Source of the DNA: Paracidovorax oryzae ATCC 19882
GTDB lineage: Bacteria; Pseudomonadota; Gammaproteobacteria; Burkholderiales; Burkholderiaceae_C
Assembly: GCF_000687165.1 (NCBI RefSeq)
Contig: NZ_JMKU01000002.1
Span: 335,170-399,169, forward strand
DNA length: 64,000 bases
Direction of reading: 5' to 3'
Below, piece after piece: positions 1-9,471 of this stretch. The position numbers were made by a program, and so were the translations under genes. Each line of letters starts with the position of its first letter. The stretch's first letter is position 1. The notes under the pieces were generated by a model. That model saw only the letters and a list, made by a program, of their open reading frames with translations, searched no databases and was not told where the DNA came from.

Positions 1-1016
1 TCGTGGCGGTGATCCATGGCCGCAGCCGTTCCAGCGGCAGCATGCTCGGCCTGCGGGCCGACATGGACGCCCTGCCGATGTCGGAGCAGAACGAGTTCAC
101 CTGGAAGTCCTGCAAGCCCGGGCTCATGCATGGCTGCGGCCACGACGGCCATACGGCCATGCTGGTGGGGGCCGCGCGCTACCTCGCTGCCACGCGCCAT
201 TTCGACGGCACGGCCGTGCTTATCTTCCAGCCCGGCGAGGAGGGCTTCGGCGGTGCGCGCGTGATGATCGAGGACGGCCTGTTCGAACGCTTTCCCGTGC
301 AGTCGGTCTATGCCATGCACAACTGGCCGGCGATGCGGCCGGGCACCATAGGACTCAATTCCGGGGCGATGATGGCATCGGCCGACCGCATCACCATCGA
401 GATCACCGGCCGCGGAGGCCACGGCGCGCATCCCTACCAGACGGTGGACGTGGTGCTGGTGGCCGCCCACATCATCACCGCGGTGCAGGGCATCGTTTCG
501 CGCAACGTGCGCCCGCTCGACAGCGCGGTGATCAGCCTGTGCGCGATGCAGGCGGGCGACCTGGGCGCCTTCAGCGTGCTGCCCGGCACGGCCACGCTGG
601 TGGGCACCGTGCGCACGTTCTCGCCCGCGGTGCAGGAAATGATCGAGCAGCGCCTCAAGGACCTGTGCAGCGCGGTGGCTCTGGGCTTCGGTGCCGCGGC
701 CACCGTGCGCTACGAGCGCATCTATCCCGCGACCATCAATACCGAGAGCGACGCGCAGTTCGCGGGGGACGTGGCGGTGTCGATCGTCGGCGCGGAGAAC
801 GTGGTGCGCGACCTCGAGCCCAGCATGGGGGCGGAGGATTTTTCCTTCATGCTGCAGAGCAAGCCGGGTGCCTACCTGCGCATCGGGCAGGGCACCGGGC
901 CCGGCCACAGCGCGCTGCACAACAGCCGGTACGACTTCAATGACGAAATCCTGCCGCTGGGCGCCGCGCTGCATGCGGGTCTGGTCGAGCAGGCGATGCC
1001 GCTGGCAGCGGTTTGA
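1..1016 (+). CDS. M20 family amidohydrolase (hippurate hydrolase-like), 5' partial
   Basis: Zinc peptidase of the M20D amidohydrolase group, which hydrolyses N-acyl amino acids such as hippurate. The readable part begins at the family's LRADMDALP block, normally around residue 65-75, so the true start lies left of the window. Metal-site motifs are present: HGCGHDGH, a GEEGFGGARVMIEDG block, MGAEDFSFM, and a C-terminal GHSALHN stretch. It stops six bases before the first in-frame ATG of the peptide-binding protein gene, so it is almost certainly co-transcribed with the ABC importer. An acylated amino acid or small peptide imported by that system is a plausible substrate; the exact acyl group cannot be read from sequence. 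Confidence 0.9.
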   Translation, partial: VAVIHGRSRSSGSMLGLRADMDALPMSEQNEFTWKSCKPGLMHGCGHDGHTAMLVGAARYLAATRHFDGTAVLIFQPGEEGFGGARVMIEDGLFERFPVQSVYAMHNWPAMRPGTIGLNSGAMMASADRITIEITGRGGHGAHPYQTVDVVLVAAHIITAVQGIVSRNVRPLDSAVISLCAMQAGDLGAFSVLPGTATLVGTVRTFSPAVQEMIEQRLKDLCSAVALGFGAAATVRYERIYPATINTESDAQFAGDVAVSIVGAENVVRDLEPSMGAEDFSFMLQSKPGAYLRIGQGTGPGHSALHNSRYDFNDEILPLGAALHAGLVEQAMPLAAV

Positions 1017-1027
1017 GGGGCATGACG

Positions 1028-2608
1028 ATGAATTTCCCACGCACGGCATTGCGCGCCGCCATCGGCGCGTCCCTGGTCGCCGCAGCCTGCATGGCGGGCG
1101 CGCAGACCATCCGTGTCGCCAACCAGGGCGATGCGCTGTCGATGGATCCGCATTCCCTGAACGAGAGCCTGCAGCTCAGCGTGACCGGCAATGTCTATGA
1201 ACCGCTCGTGGGCCGCAACAAGGACCTGAGCCTGGCGCCGGCTCTGGCAACCCGATGGACGCAGACCTCGCCCACGGTGTGGCGGTTCGAGCTGCGGCGG
1301 GGCGTCCGCTTCCACGACGGCAGCCCGTTCACCGCCGACGACGTGCTGTTCTCGCTGGCGCGCACGCAGGCCGGGAGCTCGGACATGAAGACGTACACCA
1401 ACGACTTCAAGGAAGTGCGCAAGGTGGACGACTACACGGTCGAGATCGAGACCAAGTCCCCGTATCCGATCCTTCCCGATGTGCTCGCGCTCGTGTACAT
1501 GATGTCCCGCAAGTGGTGCGAGGCGAACCATGCCGTCGAGCCGGTGGACCGGCGCAAGGGCGTGGAGAACGCGGCGTCGTTCCGGGCCAACGGCACGGGG
1601 CCGTTCCGCCTGCGCGAGCGCCAGCCCGGCGTGCGCACGGTGTTCACGCGCAACCCGCAGTACTGGGGGGCGATCGAGGGCAACGTGGCCGAGGTGGTGT
1701 TCACGCCCATCGGCAATGACGCCACGCGCGTCGCGGCGCTGCTGTCGGGCCAGGTGGACGTGATGGAGCCCGTGCCGGTGCAGGACATCGAGCGCGTGAA
1801 CACGAGCCCGCTCACGCGCGCCGTGACCGGGCCCGAGCTGCGCACCATCTTCCTGGGCATGGACCAGAAGCGCGACGAACTGCTGTATTCCAGCGTGAAG
1901 GGCAAGAATCCGTTCAAGGACAAGCGCGTGCGCCAGGCTTTCTACCAAGCCATCGACATCGACGGCATCCGCAAGACGGTGATGCGCGGCGCATCCAATC
2001 CTTCGGCACTGTTGGTCGGCCCGGGCGTCAATGGCTTCCAGCCCGACATCAAGCGGCTGCCCTACGATGCCGACGCGGCGCGCAAGCTGCTGGCCGAGGC
2101 CGGCTATCCAAACGGCTTCGAGGTGGGCATGAACTGCCCGAACGACCGCTACGTGAACGATGCGCGCATCTGCCAGGCCGTCGCCGCCAACCTGGCGCGC
2201 ATCGGCGTGAAGGTGAACCTGCAGGCGGAGACCAAGGGCACCTATTTCCCCAAGGTGCTGCGGCGGGATACCAGTTTCTACATGCTGGGCTGGATGCCTT
2301 CCACCTACGACGCGCACAACGCCATGAATGCGCTGATGGCCTGCGTGGACGACAAGGGCGCCGGCCAGTTCAACCTGGGCGGCTACTGCAACCCCAAGGT
2401 GGATCAGCTCACGCAGCAGGTGCAATCGGAGACCGACAAGGCCCGGCGCGACGCGATGATCCGCGAAGCCTTCGAGATCCATGCGGCCGACGTGGGCCAC
2501 ATCCCGCTGCACCAGCAGGCCCTGGCCTGGGGCGTGTCGCGCAAGGTGGCGCTGGTGCAGATGGCCGACAACTTCATGCCGTTCAAGTGGATGAGCCTCG
2601 CGAAATGA
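1028..2608 (+). CDS. ABC transporter periplasmic peptide-binding protein (SBP_bac_5)
   Basis: Periplasmic solute receptor of the dipeptide/oligopeptide family (DppA/OppA-like), 526 residues. The N-terminus has a short basic stretch, a hydrophobic core and an AGA-Q cleavage site near residue 25, so it is a secreted protein. Mature-domain hallmarks include an early VANQGDALSMDPH segment and the RRGVRFHDGSPFTADDV block typical of the family. I chose ATG 1028 because GAGGGG at 1015-1020 sits seven bases upstream; ATG 1022 is the alternative and would place the ribosome site too close. It follows the amidohydrolase at once and is followed by the permease gene. Ligand specificity cannot be deduced; peptides or acylated amino acids are likely. 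Confidence 0.9.
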   Translation: MNFPRTALRAAIGASLVAAACMAGAQTIRVANQGDALSMDPHSLNESLQLSVTGNVYEPLVGRNKDLSLAPALATRWTQTSPTVWRFELRRGVRFHDGSPFTADDVLFSLARTQAGSSDMKTYTNDFKEVRKVDDYTVEIETKSPYPILPDVLALVYMMSRKWCEANHAVEPVDRRKGVENAASFRANGTGPFRLRERQPGVRTVFTRNPQYWGAIEGNVAEVVFTPIGNDATRVAALLSGQVDVMEPVPVQDIERVNTSPLTRAVTGPELRTIFLGMDQKRDELLYSSVKGKNPFKDKRVRQAFYQAIDIDGIRKTVMRGASNPSALLVGPGVNGFQPDIKRLPYDADAARKLLAEAGYPNGFEVGMNCPNDRYVNDARICQAVAANLARIGVKVNLQAETKGTYFPKVLRRDTSFYMLGWMPSTYDAHNAMNALMACVDDKGAGQFNLGGYCNPKVDQLTQQVQSETDKARRDAMIREAFEIHAADVGHIPLHQQALAWGVSRKVALVQMADNFMPFKWMSLAK

Positions 2609-2672
2609 CGCGCTGATCCGTTCCGCCCGCGTGGAGATGCCGCTCCGCTCCACGCCTTTCCAGAATTCCACG

Positions 2673-3584
2673 ATGAAAAAAACGCTCTCCCGATGGCTCG
2701 ACAGCGATGTCGGCTACAGCTTCCGCACCTCGCCCGTCGCCATCGGCGCCGCGGCGATCGCGGTGGTGTGCTTGTTCTGCTCTCTGTTCGCGGGCTGGGT
2801 GGCGCCGCACAACCCGTTCGACCTCACGACGCTCGAGCTGAGCGACGCCCGGCTGCCGCCGGCGTGGAGCGACGGCGGCTCCTGGAAGTACCCGTTCGGC
2901 ACCGACGACCAGGGGCGCGACATCCTTTCGGCGCTGATCTACGGGGCACGCATTTCCCTCGTCGTCGGCCTGGCATCCGTCGCGCTGTCGGTGGTGGTGG
3001 GGGTGGCGCTCGGGCTGCTGGCGGGCTTCAAGGGCGGCTGGATCGATGCGGTGCTCATGCGCCTGTGCGACGTGATGCTGTCCTTTCCCGCGATCCTCGT
3101 GGCCCTGCTGATCGCCGGGGTGGGCCGTGCGGTGTTCCCCAACGCGCACGAGTCGCTGGCCTTCGGCGTGCTGATCATTTCCATCTCCCTCACGGGCTGG
3201 GTGCAGTATGCGCGCACGGTGCGTGGCTCCACCCTGGTGGAGCGCAACAAGGAATACGTGCAGGCCGCCCGGGTGACGGGCGTGTCGCCCTCGCGCATCA
3301 TGCGGCGCCACGTGCTGCCCAACGTGCTCGGGCCGGTGATGGTGCTGGCCACCATCCAGGTGGCCACGGCGATCATCACCGAAGCGACCCTGTCCTTCCT
3401 GGGCGTGGGGGCGCCGCCCACGTCGCCCTCGCTCGGCACGCTGATCCGCATCGGCAACGACTACCTCTTCTCGGGCGAATGGTGGATCACGGTGTTCCCG
3501 GGCGTGATGCTGGTGTTGATCGCGCTCTCCGTGAATCTGCTGGGCGACTGGCTGCGCGATGCGCTGAATCCGCGCCTTCGCTAG
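2673..3584 (+). CDS. ABC transporter permease, DppC-type
   Basis: Inner-membrane permease of a peptide ABC importer, 303 residues, matching the DppC/OppC subfamily rather than DppB. It has an N-terminal membrane helix (about residues 21-43), a periplasmic loop ending in GTDDQGRDILS, then about five more helices. The cytoplasmic coupling loop that docks on the ATPase is visible around residues 195-213 (EYVQAARVTGVSP). ATG 2673 (MKKTL) is preferred over GTG 2631 because the upstream residues add nothing family-like. The partner DppB-type permease, which normally lies between the binding-protein and DppC genes, is absent here and must be encoded upstream of the window or elsewhere. Confidence 0.9.
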   Translation: MKKTLSRWLDSDVGYSFRTSPVAIGAAAIAVVCLFCSLFAGWVAPHNPFDLTTLELSDARLPPAWSDGGSWKYPFGTDDQGRDILSALIYGARISLVVGLASVALSVVVGVALGLLAGFKGGWIDAVLMRLCDVMLSFPAILVALLIAGVGRAVFPNAHESLAFGVLIISISLTGWVQYARTVRGSTLVERNKEYVQAARVTGVSPSRIMRRHVLPNVLGPVMVLATIQVATAIITEATLSFLGVGAPPTSPSLGTLIRIGNDYLFSGEWWITVFPGVMLVLIALSVNLLGDWLRDALNPRLR

Positions 3585-3650
3585 GGATGGAGCGCAACCC
3601 CCTGAGCGGCTGCGCGCGGAATGCAACGGATAACGGATGGATGGCCTGCC

Positions 3651-4649
3651 ATGTCCCTTCTTGAAGTCGAGAACCTCGTCGTCGAATTTCCGGGCCGCCG
3701 CGGCACGCTGCGGGCGCTGGACGATATTTCCTTTTCGATCGCGCCCGGAGAGATCCTGGGCGTGGTGGGCGAGTCCGGTGCTGGCAAGTCGCTGACCGGC
3801 GCGGCCATCATCGGGCTGCTGGAGCCGCCGGGCCGCGTGGCGGGCGGGCGGCTCCTGCTGCAGGGCGAGCGCATCGACAACCTGCCGCCGCAGAAGATGC
3901 GCCATGTGCGCGGGCGGCGCATCGGTGCCATCTTCCAGGACCCGCTGACCTCGCTGAACCCGCTCTACACGGTCGGCCGGCAACTGGTGGAGACGATCCA
4001 GGCGCACCTGCCGGTGAATGCCGCGGAGGCGCGGCGCAGGGCGATCCAGCTGCTCAAGGACACGGGCATTCCCGCGGCGGAGCAGCGCGTGGACCACTAT
4101 CCCCACCAGTTCTCGGGTGGCATGCGGCAGCGGGTGGTGATCGCGCTGGCGCTGGCGGCCGAGCCCCAGCTCATCGTGGCCGACGAGCCCACCACCGCGC
4201 TGGACGTGTCGATCCAGGCGCAGATCATCCAGTTGCTCAAGAACATCTGCAAGTCGCGCGGCGCGGCCGTGATGCTCATCACCCACGACATGGGGGTGAT
4301 CGCCGAGACCTGCGACCGCGTGGCCGTGCTCTATGCCGGCCGCGTGGCGGAGATCGGGCCGGTGCACGAGGTGATCAACCATCCCGCCCATCCCTACACG
4401 GCGGGGCTGATGGCGTCGATTCCCGACATGGCGCAGGACCGCGAGCGCCTGAACCAGATCGACGGCGCGATGCCGCGGCTCAATGCCATTCCAGCGGGCT
4501 GCGCCTTCAATCCGCGCTGTCCCCATGCCTTCGAACGCTGCCGCGTGGAGCGGCCGGAACTGCTGCCTGCCGGACCCACGCGCGCCGCGTGCTGGCTGCA
4601 TGCCGCCACGCCGAACGCCTCCGCCGCCATCCAGGAAGCCGTGTCATGA
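3651..4649 (+). CDS. ABC transporter ATP-binding protein, DppD-type
   Basis: Cytoplasmic ATPase of the peptide importer, 332 residues. Walker A GESGAGKS is at residues 40-47, the signature FSGGMRQRV near 155 and Walker [13 protein letters not shown] near 175. The C-terminal oligopeptide-transporter extension carries the [15 protein letters not shown] cysteine cluster, which in DppD/OppD relatives holds an iron-sulfur centre. ATG 3651 fits the normal family N-terminus ([13 protein letters not shown]); the 10-residue upstream extension does not. Its stop overlaps the ATG of the next ATPase gene (ATGA), which indicates translational coupling of the two halves of the heterodimer. Confidence 0.92.
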   Translation: MSLLEVENLVVEFPGRRGTLRALDDISFSIAPGEILGVVGESGAGKSLTGAAIIGLLEPPGRVAGGRLLLQGERIDNLPPQKMRHVRGRRIGAIFQDPLTSLNPLYTVGRQLVETIQAHLPVNAAEARRRAIQLLKDTGIPAAEQRVDHYPHQFSGGMRQRVVIALALAAEPQLIVADEPTTALDVSIQAQIIQLLKNICKSRGAAVMLITHDMGVIAETCDRVAVLYAGRVAEIGPVHEVINHPAHPYTAGLMASIPDMAQDRERLNQIDGAMPRLNAIPAGCAFNPRCPHAFERCRVERPELLPAGPTRAACWLHAATPNASAAIQEAVS

Positions 4650-5701
4650 GCAACGCGATGCCCACCCCGAAGAATAACGCCGGCGCTCCGCTGGTGCAGG
4701 CGCATGACCTGGCCAAGACCTTCGATGTCTCCGCGCCGTGGCTCAACCGCGTGCTGGAGCGCAAGCCTCGCACGCTGCTGCATGCGGTGGACGGCGTGAG
4801 CTTCACCATCGAGAAGGGCAAGACCCTTGCGCTGGTCGGCGAGTCCGGCTGCGGCAAGAGCACCGTGGCACGGCTGCTCGTGGGCCTGTACGAACCCACG
4901 CGCGGCGGCCTCACCTTCGACGGCCAGGATGCGCACGCCGCGTTCAAGGGCCGCGATGCGCGCACCATGCGCCAGCGCATCCAGATGATCTTCCAGGATC
5001 CGTACGCGAGCCTGAACCCGCGCTGGATCGTGGAGGACATCATCGGCGAGCCGCTGCGCGAGCACGGCCTCATCACCGACAAGGCCCAGCTGCGGCAGCG
5101 CGTGGGCGAACTGCTGCAGTCCGTGGGGCTGTCGCCGCTGGACATGGCCAAGTACCCGCACCAGTTCTCGGGCGGGCAGCGGCAGCGCATATCGATCGCG
5201 CGGGCGCTGGCGACCGAGCCGGAGTTCCTGGTATGCGACGAGCCCACGTCGGCGCTGGACGTGTCCGTGCAGGCGCAGGTGCTCAACATCATGAAGGACC
5301 TGCAGCGCGAGCGGCACCTGACCTACCTGTTCATCAGCCACAACCTCGCCGTGGTGCGCCACGTGAGCGACCAGGTGGGCGTGATGTACCTGGGGCGCCT
5401 CGTGGAGCTGGCCGACAAGCGCGAGCTCTTCGCCGCGCCGCGCCATCCCTACACCCGCATGCTGCTGGACGCCATCCCGAAGATGCACGACACGGGCCGC
5501 GCGCGCACGCCCGTGCAGGGGGAAGTGCCGAATCCGCTCAATCCGCCGTCCGGCTGCGCCTTCAATCCGCGCTGCCCCCATGCCAACGACCGCTGCCGCA
5601 CCGAGCGGCCGCAGCTCATCGACGACGGCGGCGTGCGCGTGGCCTGCCACGGCATCGAGGAGGGGCGGATTCCGCGGGCGGTGGCTGTGCAGGCCGCCTG
5701 A
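4646..5701 (+). CDS. ABC transporter ATP-binding protein, DppF-type
   Basis: Second ATPase subunit of the peptide importer, 351 residues. Walker A GESGCGKS is at residues 65-72, followed by signature [15 protein letters not shown] and Walker [13 protein letters not shown]. The C-terminus again carries a [15 protein letters not shown] cysteine cluster. The ATG overlaps the stop of the DppD-type gene by four bases. An insertion before the Walker A ([24 protein letters not shown]) is typical of DppF/OppF. This is the last gene of the operon; the next gene is convergent and begins its 3' end 40 bases away. Confidence 0.92.
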   Translation: MSNAMPTPKNNAGAPLVQAHDLAKTFDVSAPWLNRVLERKPRTLLHAVDGVSFTIEKGKTLALVGESGCGKSTVARLLVGLYEPTRGGLTFDGQDAHAAFKGRDARTMRQRIQMIFQDPYASLNPRWIVEDIIGEPLREHGLITDKAQLRQRVGELLQSVGLSPLDMAKYPHQFSGGQRQRISIARALATEPEFLVCDEPTSALDVSVQAQVLNIMKDLQRERHLTYLFISHNLAVVRHVSDQVGVMYLGRLVELADKRELFAAPRHPYTRMLLDAIPKMHDTGRARTPVQGEVPNPLNPPSGCAFNPRCPHANDRCRTERPQLIDDGGVRVACHGIEEGRIPRAVAVQAA

Positions 5702-5714
5702 GGGCCACGCGAGC

Positions 5715-5735
5715 AAAATGTCCCTGAGTGGGACA
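5715..5735 (-). terminator. Small rho-independent terminator candidate for doxX
   Basis: Read on the minus strand, a six-base-pair stem (TGTCCC/GGGACA) with a five-base loop is followed directly by TTTT, six bases past the doxX stop codon. The stem is short, so this is a modest candidate. On the plus strand there is no T run, so it would not serve the peptide importer operon well. Confidence 0.5.
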
Positions 5736-5740
5736 GGCAG

Positions 5741-6217
5741 TCAGTTGAAGCGGCCGTGCGCCCCGCCCAGGCCGTAGCGGCCGGCCCCGAGCAGCATCAC
5801 GGCGAGGGCGCCGAACAGGTACATGCCCTGCAGCTCCAGGGCCCAGCCGCCCTGCTGCGTCATCGTGAACAGCTGGCCCATGTGTACGAGGGCGATGGCC
5901 ACCACCATGTTGACGAAGATGATGGCTGCGCCCGCGCGGGTGGCGATGCCGGCGATGACCATCAGGGGCGCCAGGATTTCACCGACGTACACAAGGTAGC
6001 CGAGGGCGCCCGGCAGGCCGGCTTTTTCCAGCATGCCCGTGATGAAGCCGGCGCCGTTCTGCAGCTTGAAGATGCCGTGCAGCAGGATCAACACGCCCAG
6101 CGCGAGGCGCAGCACGAGCTTGCCTGCGTCGTCCAGGGCCGGGGCCGCGGCCGGGGTGGCTGCGGAACCGGGGCGCTGGGGGGACATGGTTCGGGTGGAT
6201 GCGGTCGAGAGGGTCAT
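5741..6217 (-). CDS. DoxX family membrane protein
   Basis: Small integral membrane protein of the DoxX/YqjF family, 158 residues. After a polar Ala/Pro-rich N-terminus of about 30 residues there are four predicted helices: VLRLALGVLILLHGIFK, YLVYVGEILAPLMVIAGIA, AAIIFVNMVVAIALVHMG and MYLFGALAVMLLGAGRYG. The GxxKL-like turn (GIFKLQNGAGFITGML) and YVGEILAPL are family signatures. DoxX proteins are linked to thiosulfate:quinone metabolism or redox stress, but most members, including this one, have no proven role. MSPQRPG, ten codons in, is an alternative start. It is isolated between a convergent importer operon and a chemoreceptor gene. Confidence 0.85.
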   Translation of the reverse strand: MTLSTASTRTMSPQRPGSAATPAAAPALDDAGKLVLRLALGVLILLHGIFKLQNGAGFITGMLEKAGLPGALGYLVYVGEILAPLMVIAGIATRAGAAIIFVNMVVAIALVHMGQLFTMTQQGGWALELQGMYLFGALAVMLLGAGRYGLGGAHGRFN

Positions 6218-6416
6218 GGCAGTGCTCCTGGCAATAGGGGGTGAGTCATCGATGCCCGCAGTGTGCGCGCCGCCGCCGGGGGGTGTCGGTGCGTTTTCTC
6301 ACACTGTCCCCGCGATGTCTCCCGGAGCGTGTCGGAGCACGCCGCGCCACTGGCCCGGCAGTGAACGACAGCGTTGACCCCCTCCGCTGACCGACCCTTG
6401 CCGCAGTGCCGGTCCC

Positions 6417-8072
6417 TCAGGCGGATGCCAGCGCCGGGCGGTACGCGTGCGGCAGAGCCGCAGCCGCCCTGGCCGGACCGTAGGAGCGCCGTTCCGTTGC
6501 CGCAGGGGCTGCCTGGGCCTGGAGCTTGAAGACCGCCACCAGCGTGTTGAGCTGTTCGGATTGCGACCGCAGGCTGGCGGCCGCGGCGGCGCTTTGCTCC
6601 ACCAGCGCGGCGTTCTGCTGCGTCACCTGGTCCAGGTGGTTCACTGCTTCGCCCACCTGCCCGATGCCGCTGCTCTGCTCGGCCGAGGCGTTGGCGATCT
6701 CGCTGATCAGGGTGCCGACCTGGCGGACCTGCGCGACGATGTCGTCCATGCTGCGGCCCGCTTCGCCGACCAGCTGGCTGCCGTTGCCCACCTTCGCCAC
6801 GCTGTCCGTGATGAGGTCCTTGATTTCCTTGGCGGCCTGGGAGGAGCGCTGCGCCAGCGTGCGCACTTCGCTCGCCACCACGGCGAAGCCCCGGCCCTGC
6901 TCGCCGGCCCGCGCGGCCTCCACGGCCGCATTCAGCGCCAGGATATTGGTCTGGAAGGCGATGGAATCGATGACGCTGGTGATGTCCGCGATCCTGTTCG
7001 AGGAAGCCGCGATGGCCTGCATGGTCTCCACCACGCTCCCGACGATGGTGCCTCCCTGTTCCGCCGCCTGGGTCGCGCGGGCGGCGAGTTGGTTGGCCTC
7101 CCGTGCGGTGTCGGAGTTGGTCTTCACGGTGCTGCTCAGTTCCTCCATCGATGCCGCGGTTTCCTCCAGGCTGCTGGCCTGCTGCTCGGTGCGCTGGCTC
7201 AGGTCCGCATTGCCCATCGCGATCTCGGCCGCGCCGGTGGCGATGCTCTCGCTGCTGTCGCGCACCTGGCCGACCATGGATACCAACTGGCCGTTCATGT
7301 GCTGCAGGGCCTGCAGCAGTGCCGCGGGTTCGTCCCTGCCCTCCACGTGAAACGACATGGTCAGATCGCCCCGCGCCACGGCCGACGCGATCGACACGCC
7401 GGTGGCCAGGGGGAGCGTGATGGAGCGCGTCACCGCGACGGCCAGCACCAGCCCGCAGACGACCGCCAGGGCGATCATCGCGCCGAACACGAAAATCGCG
7501 CGTTGGTAGCCTTCGTTCGCTGCCGTGGCCGCGGCGGTTCCGCCGTCCTCGTTCAGTTTCACGAGCAGGCCCAGCGTTTCCATCAATTCCGCGAATGCCT
7601 TCGCGGATTCCCCGGTGGCCAGCCCCCCGGCAGCGGTTGCCGAGCCGCCGGCTTCGTCGAGCGTCATGACGATGCGGCGCTCCATGGCGCGGTAGGTGTC
7701 GAGCTGCCCGTGGAACACATCGTAGAGCCTGCGCTCTTCAGGCGAGGAGATCAGGCGTTCGTAACTGGCCAGGGTGCGCGGCAATTGCCCGTCCATGACC
7801 TCCTTCTGGATGTCGAGCTGGCGCTGGCGGCCCTCCGGCGTGGTCTCCAGAATACGGCGCATGCTGGCGCGGCGGCCGCTGTTCAGCTCGGCGCGGATTT
7901 CCCCGATCACCTTGATGCTGGGCAGCCAGTTATTGCCGAGTTCGCCGGCATGGTGGTTGATGTTGCGGATCTGGACGATGCCGAAGAGTCCCAGCGCGAA
8001 GAGCAGGGCCAGCAATGCACCGAAGCCCAGCGCCAGCCGGGTGCCGATCTTGACTTGCCGAAGTAGTTGCAT
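6417..8072 (-). CDS. Methyl-accepting chemotaxis protein
   Basis: Transmembrane chemoreceptor, 551 residues. Order: short cytoplasmic N-terminus, TM1 (about residues 13-32), a periplasmic four-helix-bundle-like sensor to about 190, TM2 (about 192-213), a HAMP linker, and the long helical signalling domain. The signalling hairpin tip is intact ([14 protein letters not shown]), so it should bind CheA/CheW. Methylation-helix Glu/Gln pairs are visible around [20 protein letters not shown]. The C-terminus (RPALASA) lacks a CheR/CheB-tethering pentapeptide. A sigma-28-like promoter lies about 60 bases upstream, consistent with co-regulation with flagella. The ligand is unknown. Confidence 0.93.
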   Translation of the reverse strand: MQLLRQVKIGTRLALGFGALLALLFALGLFGIVQIRNINHHAGELGNNWLPSIKVIGEIRAELNSGRRASMRRILETTPEGRQRQLDIQKEVMDGQLPRTLASYERLISSPEERRLYDVFHGQLDTYRAMERRIVMTLDEAGGSATAAGGLATGESAKAFAELMETLGLLVKLNEDGGTAAATAANEGYQRAIFVFGAMIALAVVCGLVLAVAVTRSITLPLATGVSIASAVARGDLTMSFHVEGRDEPAALLQALQHMNGQLVSMVGQVRDSSESIATGAAEIAMGNADLSQRTEQQASSLEETAASMEELSSTVKTNSDTAREANQLAARATQAAEQGGTIVGSVVETMQAIAASSNRIADITSVIDSIAFQTNILALNAAVEAARAGEQGRGFAVVASEVRTLAQRSSQAAKEIKDLITDSVAKVGNGSQLVGEAGRSMDDIVAQVRQVGTLISEIANASAEQSSGIGQVGEAVNHLDQVTQQNAALVEQSAAAAASLRSQSEQLNTLVAVFKLQAQAAPAATERRSYGPARAAAALPHAYRPALASA

Positions 8073-8131
8073 GGACAGACTCCCGTGTGTTTGATATGAA
8101 GAAGATCATATTTATCAAACTTAAGAGGCGC

Positions 8132-8158
8132 TTATCGGAGCCTGTTAACTTTTCCTTA
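8132..8158 (-). promoter_or_regulatory. Sigma-28 (FliA) promoter candidate for the chemoreceptor gene
   Basis: On the minus strand, TAAG, 15 bases, then TCCGATAA match the flagellar sigma-28 consensus TAAA-N15-GCCGATAA at 10 of 12 positions. The site lies about 60 bases upstream of the chemoreceptor ATG at 8072, where such promoters are normally found. Confidence 0.7.
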
Positions 8159-8301
8159 CGTTGGAATCGTATGAAATCAACGGCTTATGGTTGAGTCAGT
8201 CCGAGGTAAGCCGCCGCAGTGGGTGCGGTCATTTATCACATGGATCACTTGCGGCGTGCGCTTGCGCAGGCATCCGCCGTCCGGCGTCTGCAGTGCGCGC
8301 T

Positions 8302-9147
8302 TCAGGTGTAGCGTTTGGCGCGCAGGTTGTCCTTCATCTGCTGCAGGCGCGGCTGCAGCGGCTCGCCGATGCGCAAGGCCACGCAGGTGGCGAGCACGTC
8401 GATCACCAGCAGGTGCAGTAGCCGCGAAACCATCGGGCTGTACCGGTCATAGCCCTCCGGATGGTCCGCCGCCAGGTGGATCTGGCAGGCACTCGCCAGG
8501 GGCGAGCCGCTGGCGGTGATGGCGATGGTGGTGGCGCCGTTCCTGCGGGCGATGTCGGCCGCGTCCATGAGGTCGCGCGTGCGGCCGGAGTTGGAGACGA
8601 TCACCACGCAGTCGCCCGGCCCCAGCAGGGTGGCGCTCATGACCTGCATGTGGCCGTCGCTGGTCGAGAGGCTGGTCACGCCCAGCCGGAAGAACTTGTG
8701 CTGCGCGTCCTGCGCCACGATGCCCGAGTTGCCGGCGCCGTAGAACTCGATCCGCCGGCCCGTCTGCCAGGTGGCGGCGATGGCCTGCGCGGCCTGCTCG
8801 ATGGCCTTGGTGCTCGCCGCGTTGCGGTACTGCAGAAAGGCGGCGACGGCGTTGTCCACGACCTTCACGAGCACATCGCTGGTCTTGTCGTCCGCGTCCA
8901 CGCTGCGGTGGATGAACGGCACGCCCTCGCTCACGCTGCCCGCAAGCTTGAGCTTGAAATCGGCCAGCCCGTCGTACCCCATGCTGCGGCAAAAGCGCAC
9001 CACGGTGGGCTTGCTCACCCCCGCCCGCGCCGCCAGCTCCCGCACCGGCAGCCGCGCAAACGCACGCGCATCCTGCAGCACCAGTTGGCCCACCCGCTGC
9101 TCGGCGGGCGCCAGCGAAGGCAGGGAGGCAGTGATGCGTTCGAGCAT
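8302..9147 (-). CDS. hexR: MurR/RpiR-family transcriptional regulator, HexR-like
   Basis: Sugar-phosphate-responsive repressor, 281 residues. Residues 1-77 form the RpiR winged HTH (RELAARAGVSKPTVVRFCRSMGY); about 120-250 form a SIS domain that binds phosphosugars (EFYGAGNSGIVAQDAQHKF; VSNSGRTRDL). In proteobacteria HexR binds 2-keto-3-deoxy-6-phosphogluconate and controls zwf, pgi, edd-eda and related genes. Its position directly downstream of zwf, near tal and pgi, supports that assignment. It lies on the same strand as zwf but is separated by 324 bases containing a hairpin-rich repeat, so it may have its own promoter. No clear Shine-Dalgarno is visible before the ATG. Confidence 0.85.
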   Translation of the reverse strand: MLERITASLPSLAPAEQRVGQLVLQDARAFARLPVRELAARAGVSKPTVVRFCRSMGYDGLADFKLKLAGSVSEGVPFIHRSVDADDKTSDVLVKVVDNAVAAFLQYRNAASTKAIEQAAQAIAATWQTGRRIEFYGAGNSGIVAQDAQHKFFRLGVTSLSTSDGHMQVMSATLLGPGDCVVIVSNSGRTRDLMDAADIARRNGATTIAITASGSPLASACQIHLAADHPEGYDRYSPMVSRLLHLLVIDVLATCVALRIGEPLQPRLQQMKDNLRAKRYT

Positions 9148-9471
9148 GTCAGCGGTCCAATGTCAAAGCAGTGAGATCCGAAGCACGCGACCTCAACATC
9201 TGCACCGTTTCGATGGCCTTGGAACAAGCTTCGTCCGTTTGCTGGCGCCGCCCGTCCCAATGCCATCCACAGCACCAGATTTTCACGATGGATGCCACTA
9301 CATGCGGCCTATGAACCTGGCACGGCCTCACCCATCCGATGGCCGCGGAGCAGGCCACGCCAGCAGACGCTGTGGAACGGGCTTCGCCCGGCCACCAGCG
9401 TCGTCCCCCTGCCCGCCATGCGCAGCATGGCGAGAGCGGGGGGAAGCGGCGCAGCCGCTCAGGGGGGTGTT
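9148..9471. other. Intergenic region between zwf and hexR
   Basis: This 324-base stretch holds no convincing gene. It contains two structured pieces: a CGGGC-TTC-GCCCG hairpin at 9378-9390 and the composite inverted-repeat element at 9405-9467. The hexR promoter should lie here on the minus strand, but I could not identify confident -35/-10 boxes. Confidence 0.6.
9405..9467. repeat. Hairpin-rich intergenic repeat element
   Basis: A nested inverted repeat: CCCCCTGC at 9405 pairs loosely with GCGGGGGG at 9437-9443, enclosing GCCATG-CGCAG-CATGGC (9415-9431). It is followed by AGCGGC-GCA-GCCGCT (9445-9459) and another GGGGGG run. The layout resembles the dispersed palindromic intergenic elements common in Comamonadaceae genomes. 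It sits just past the zwf stop and could end zwf transcripts or stabilise their 3' ends. Confidence 0.5.
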
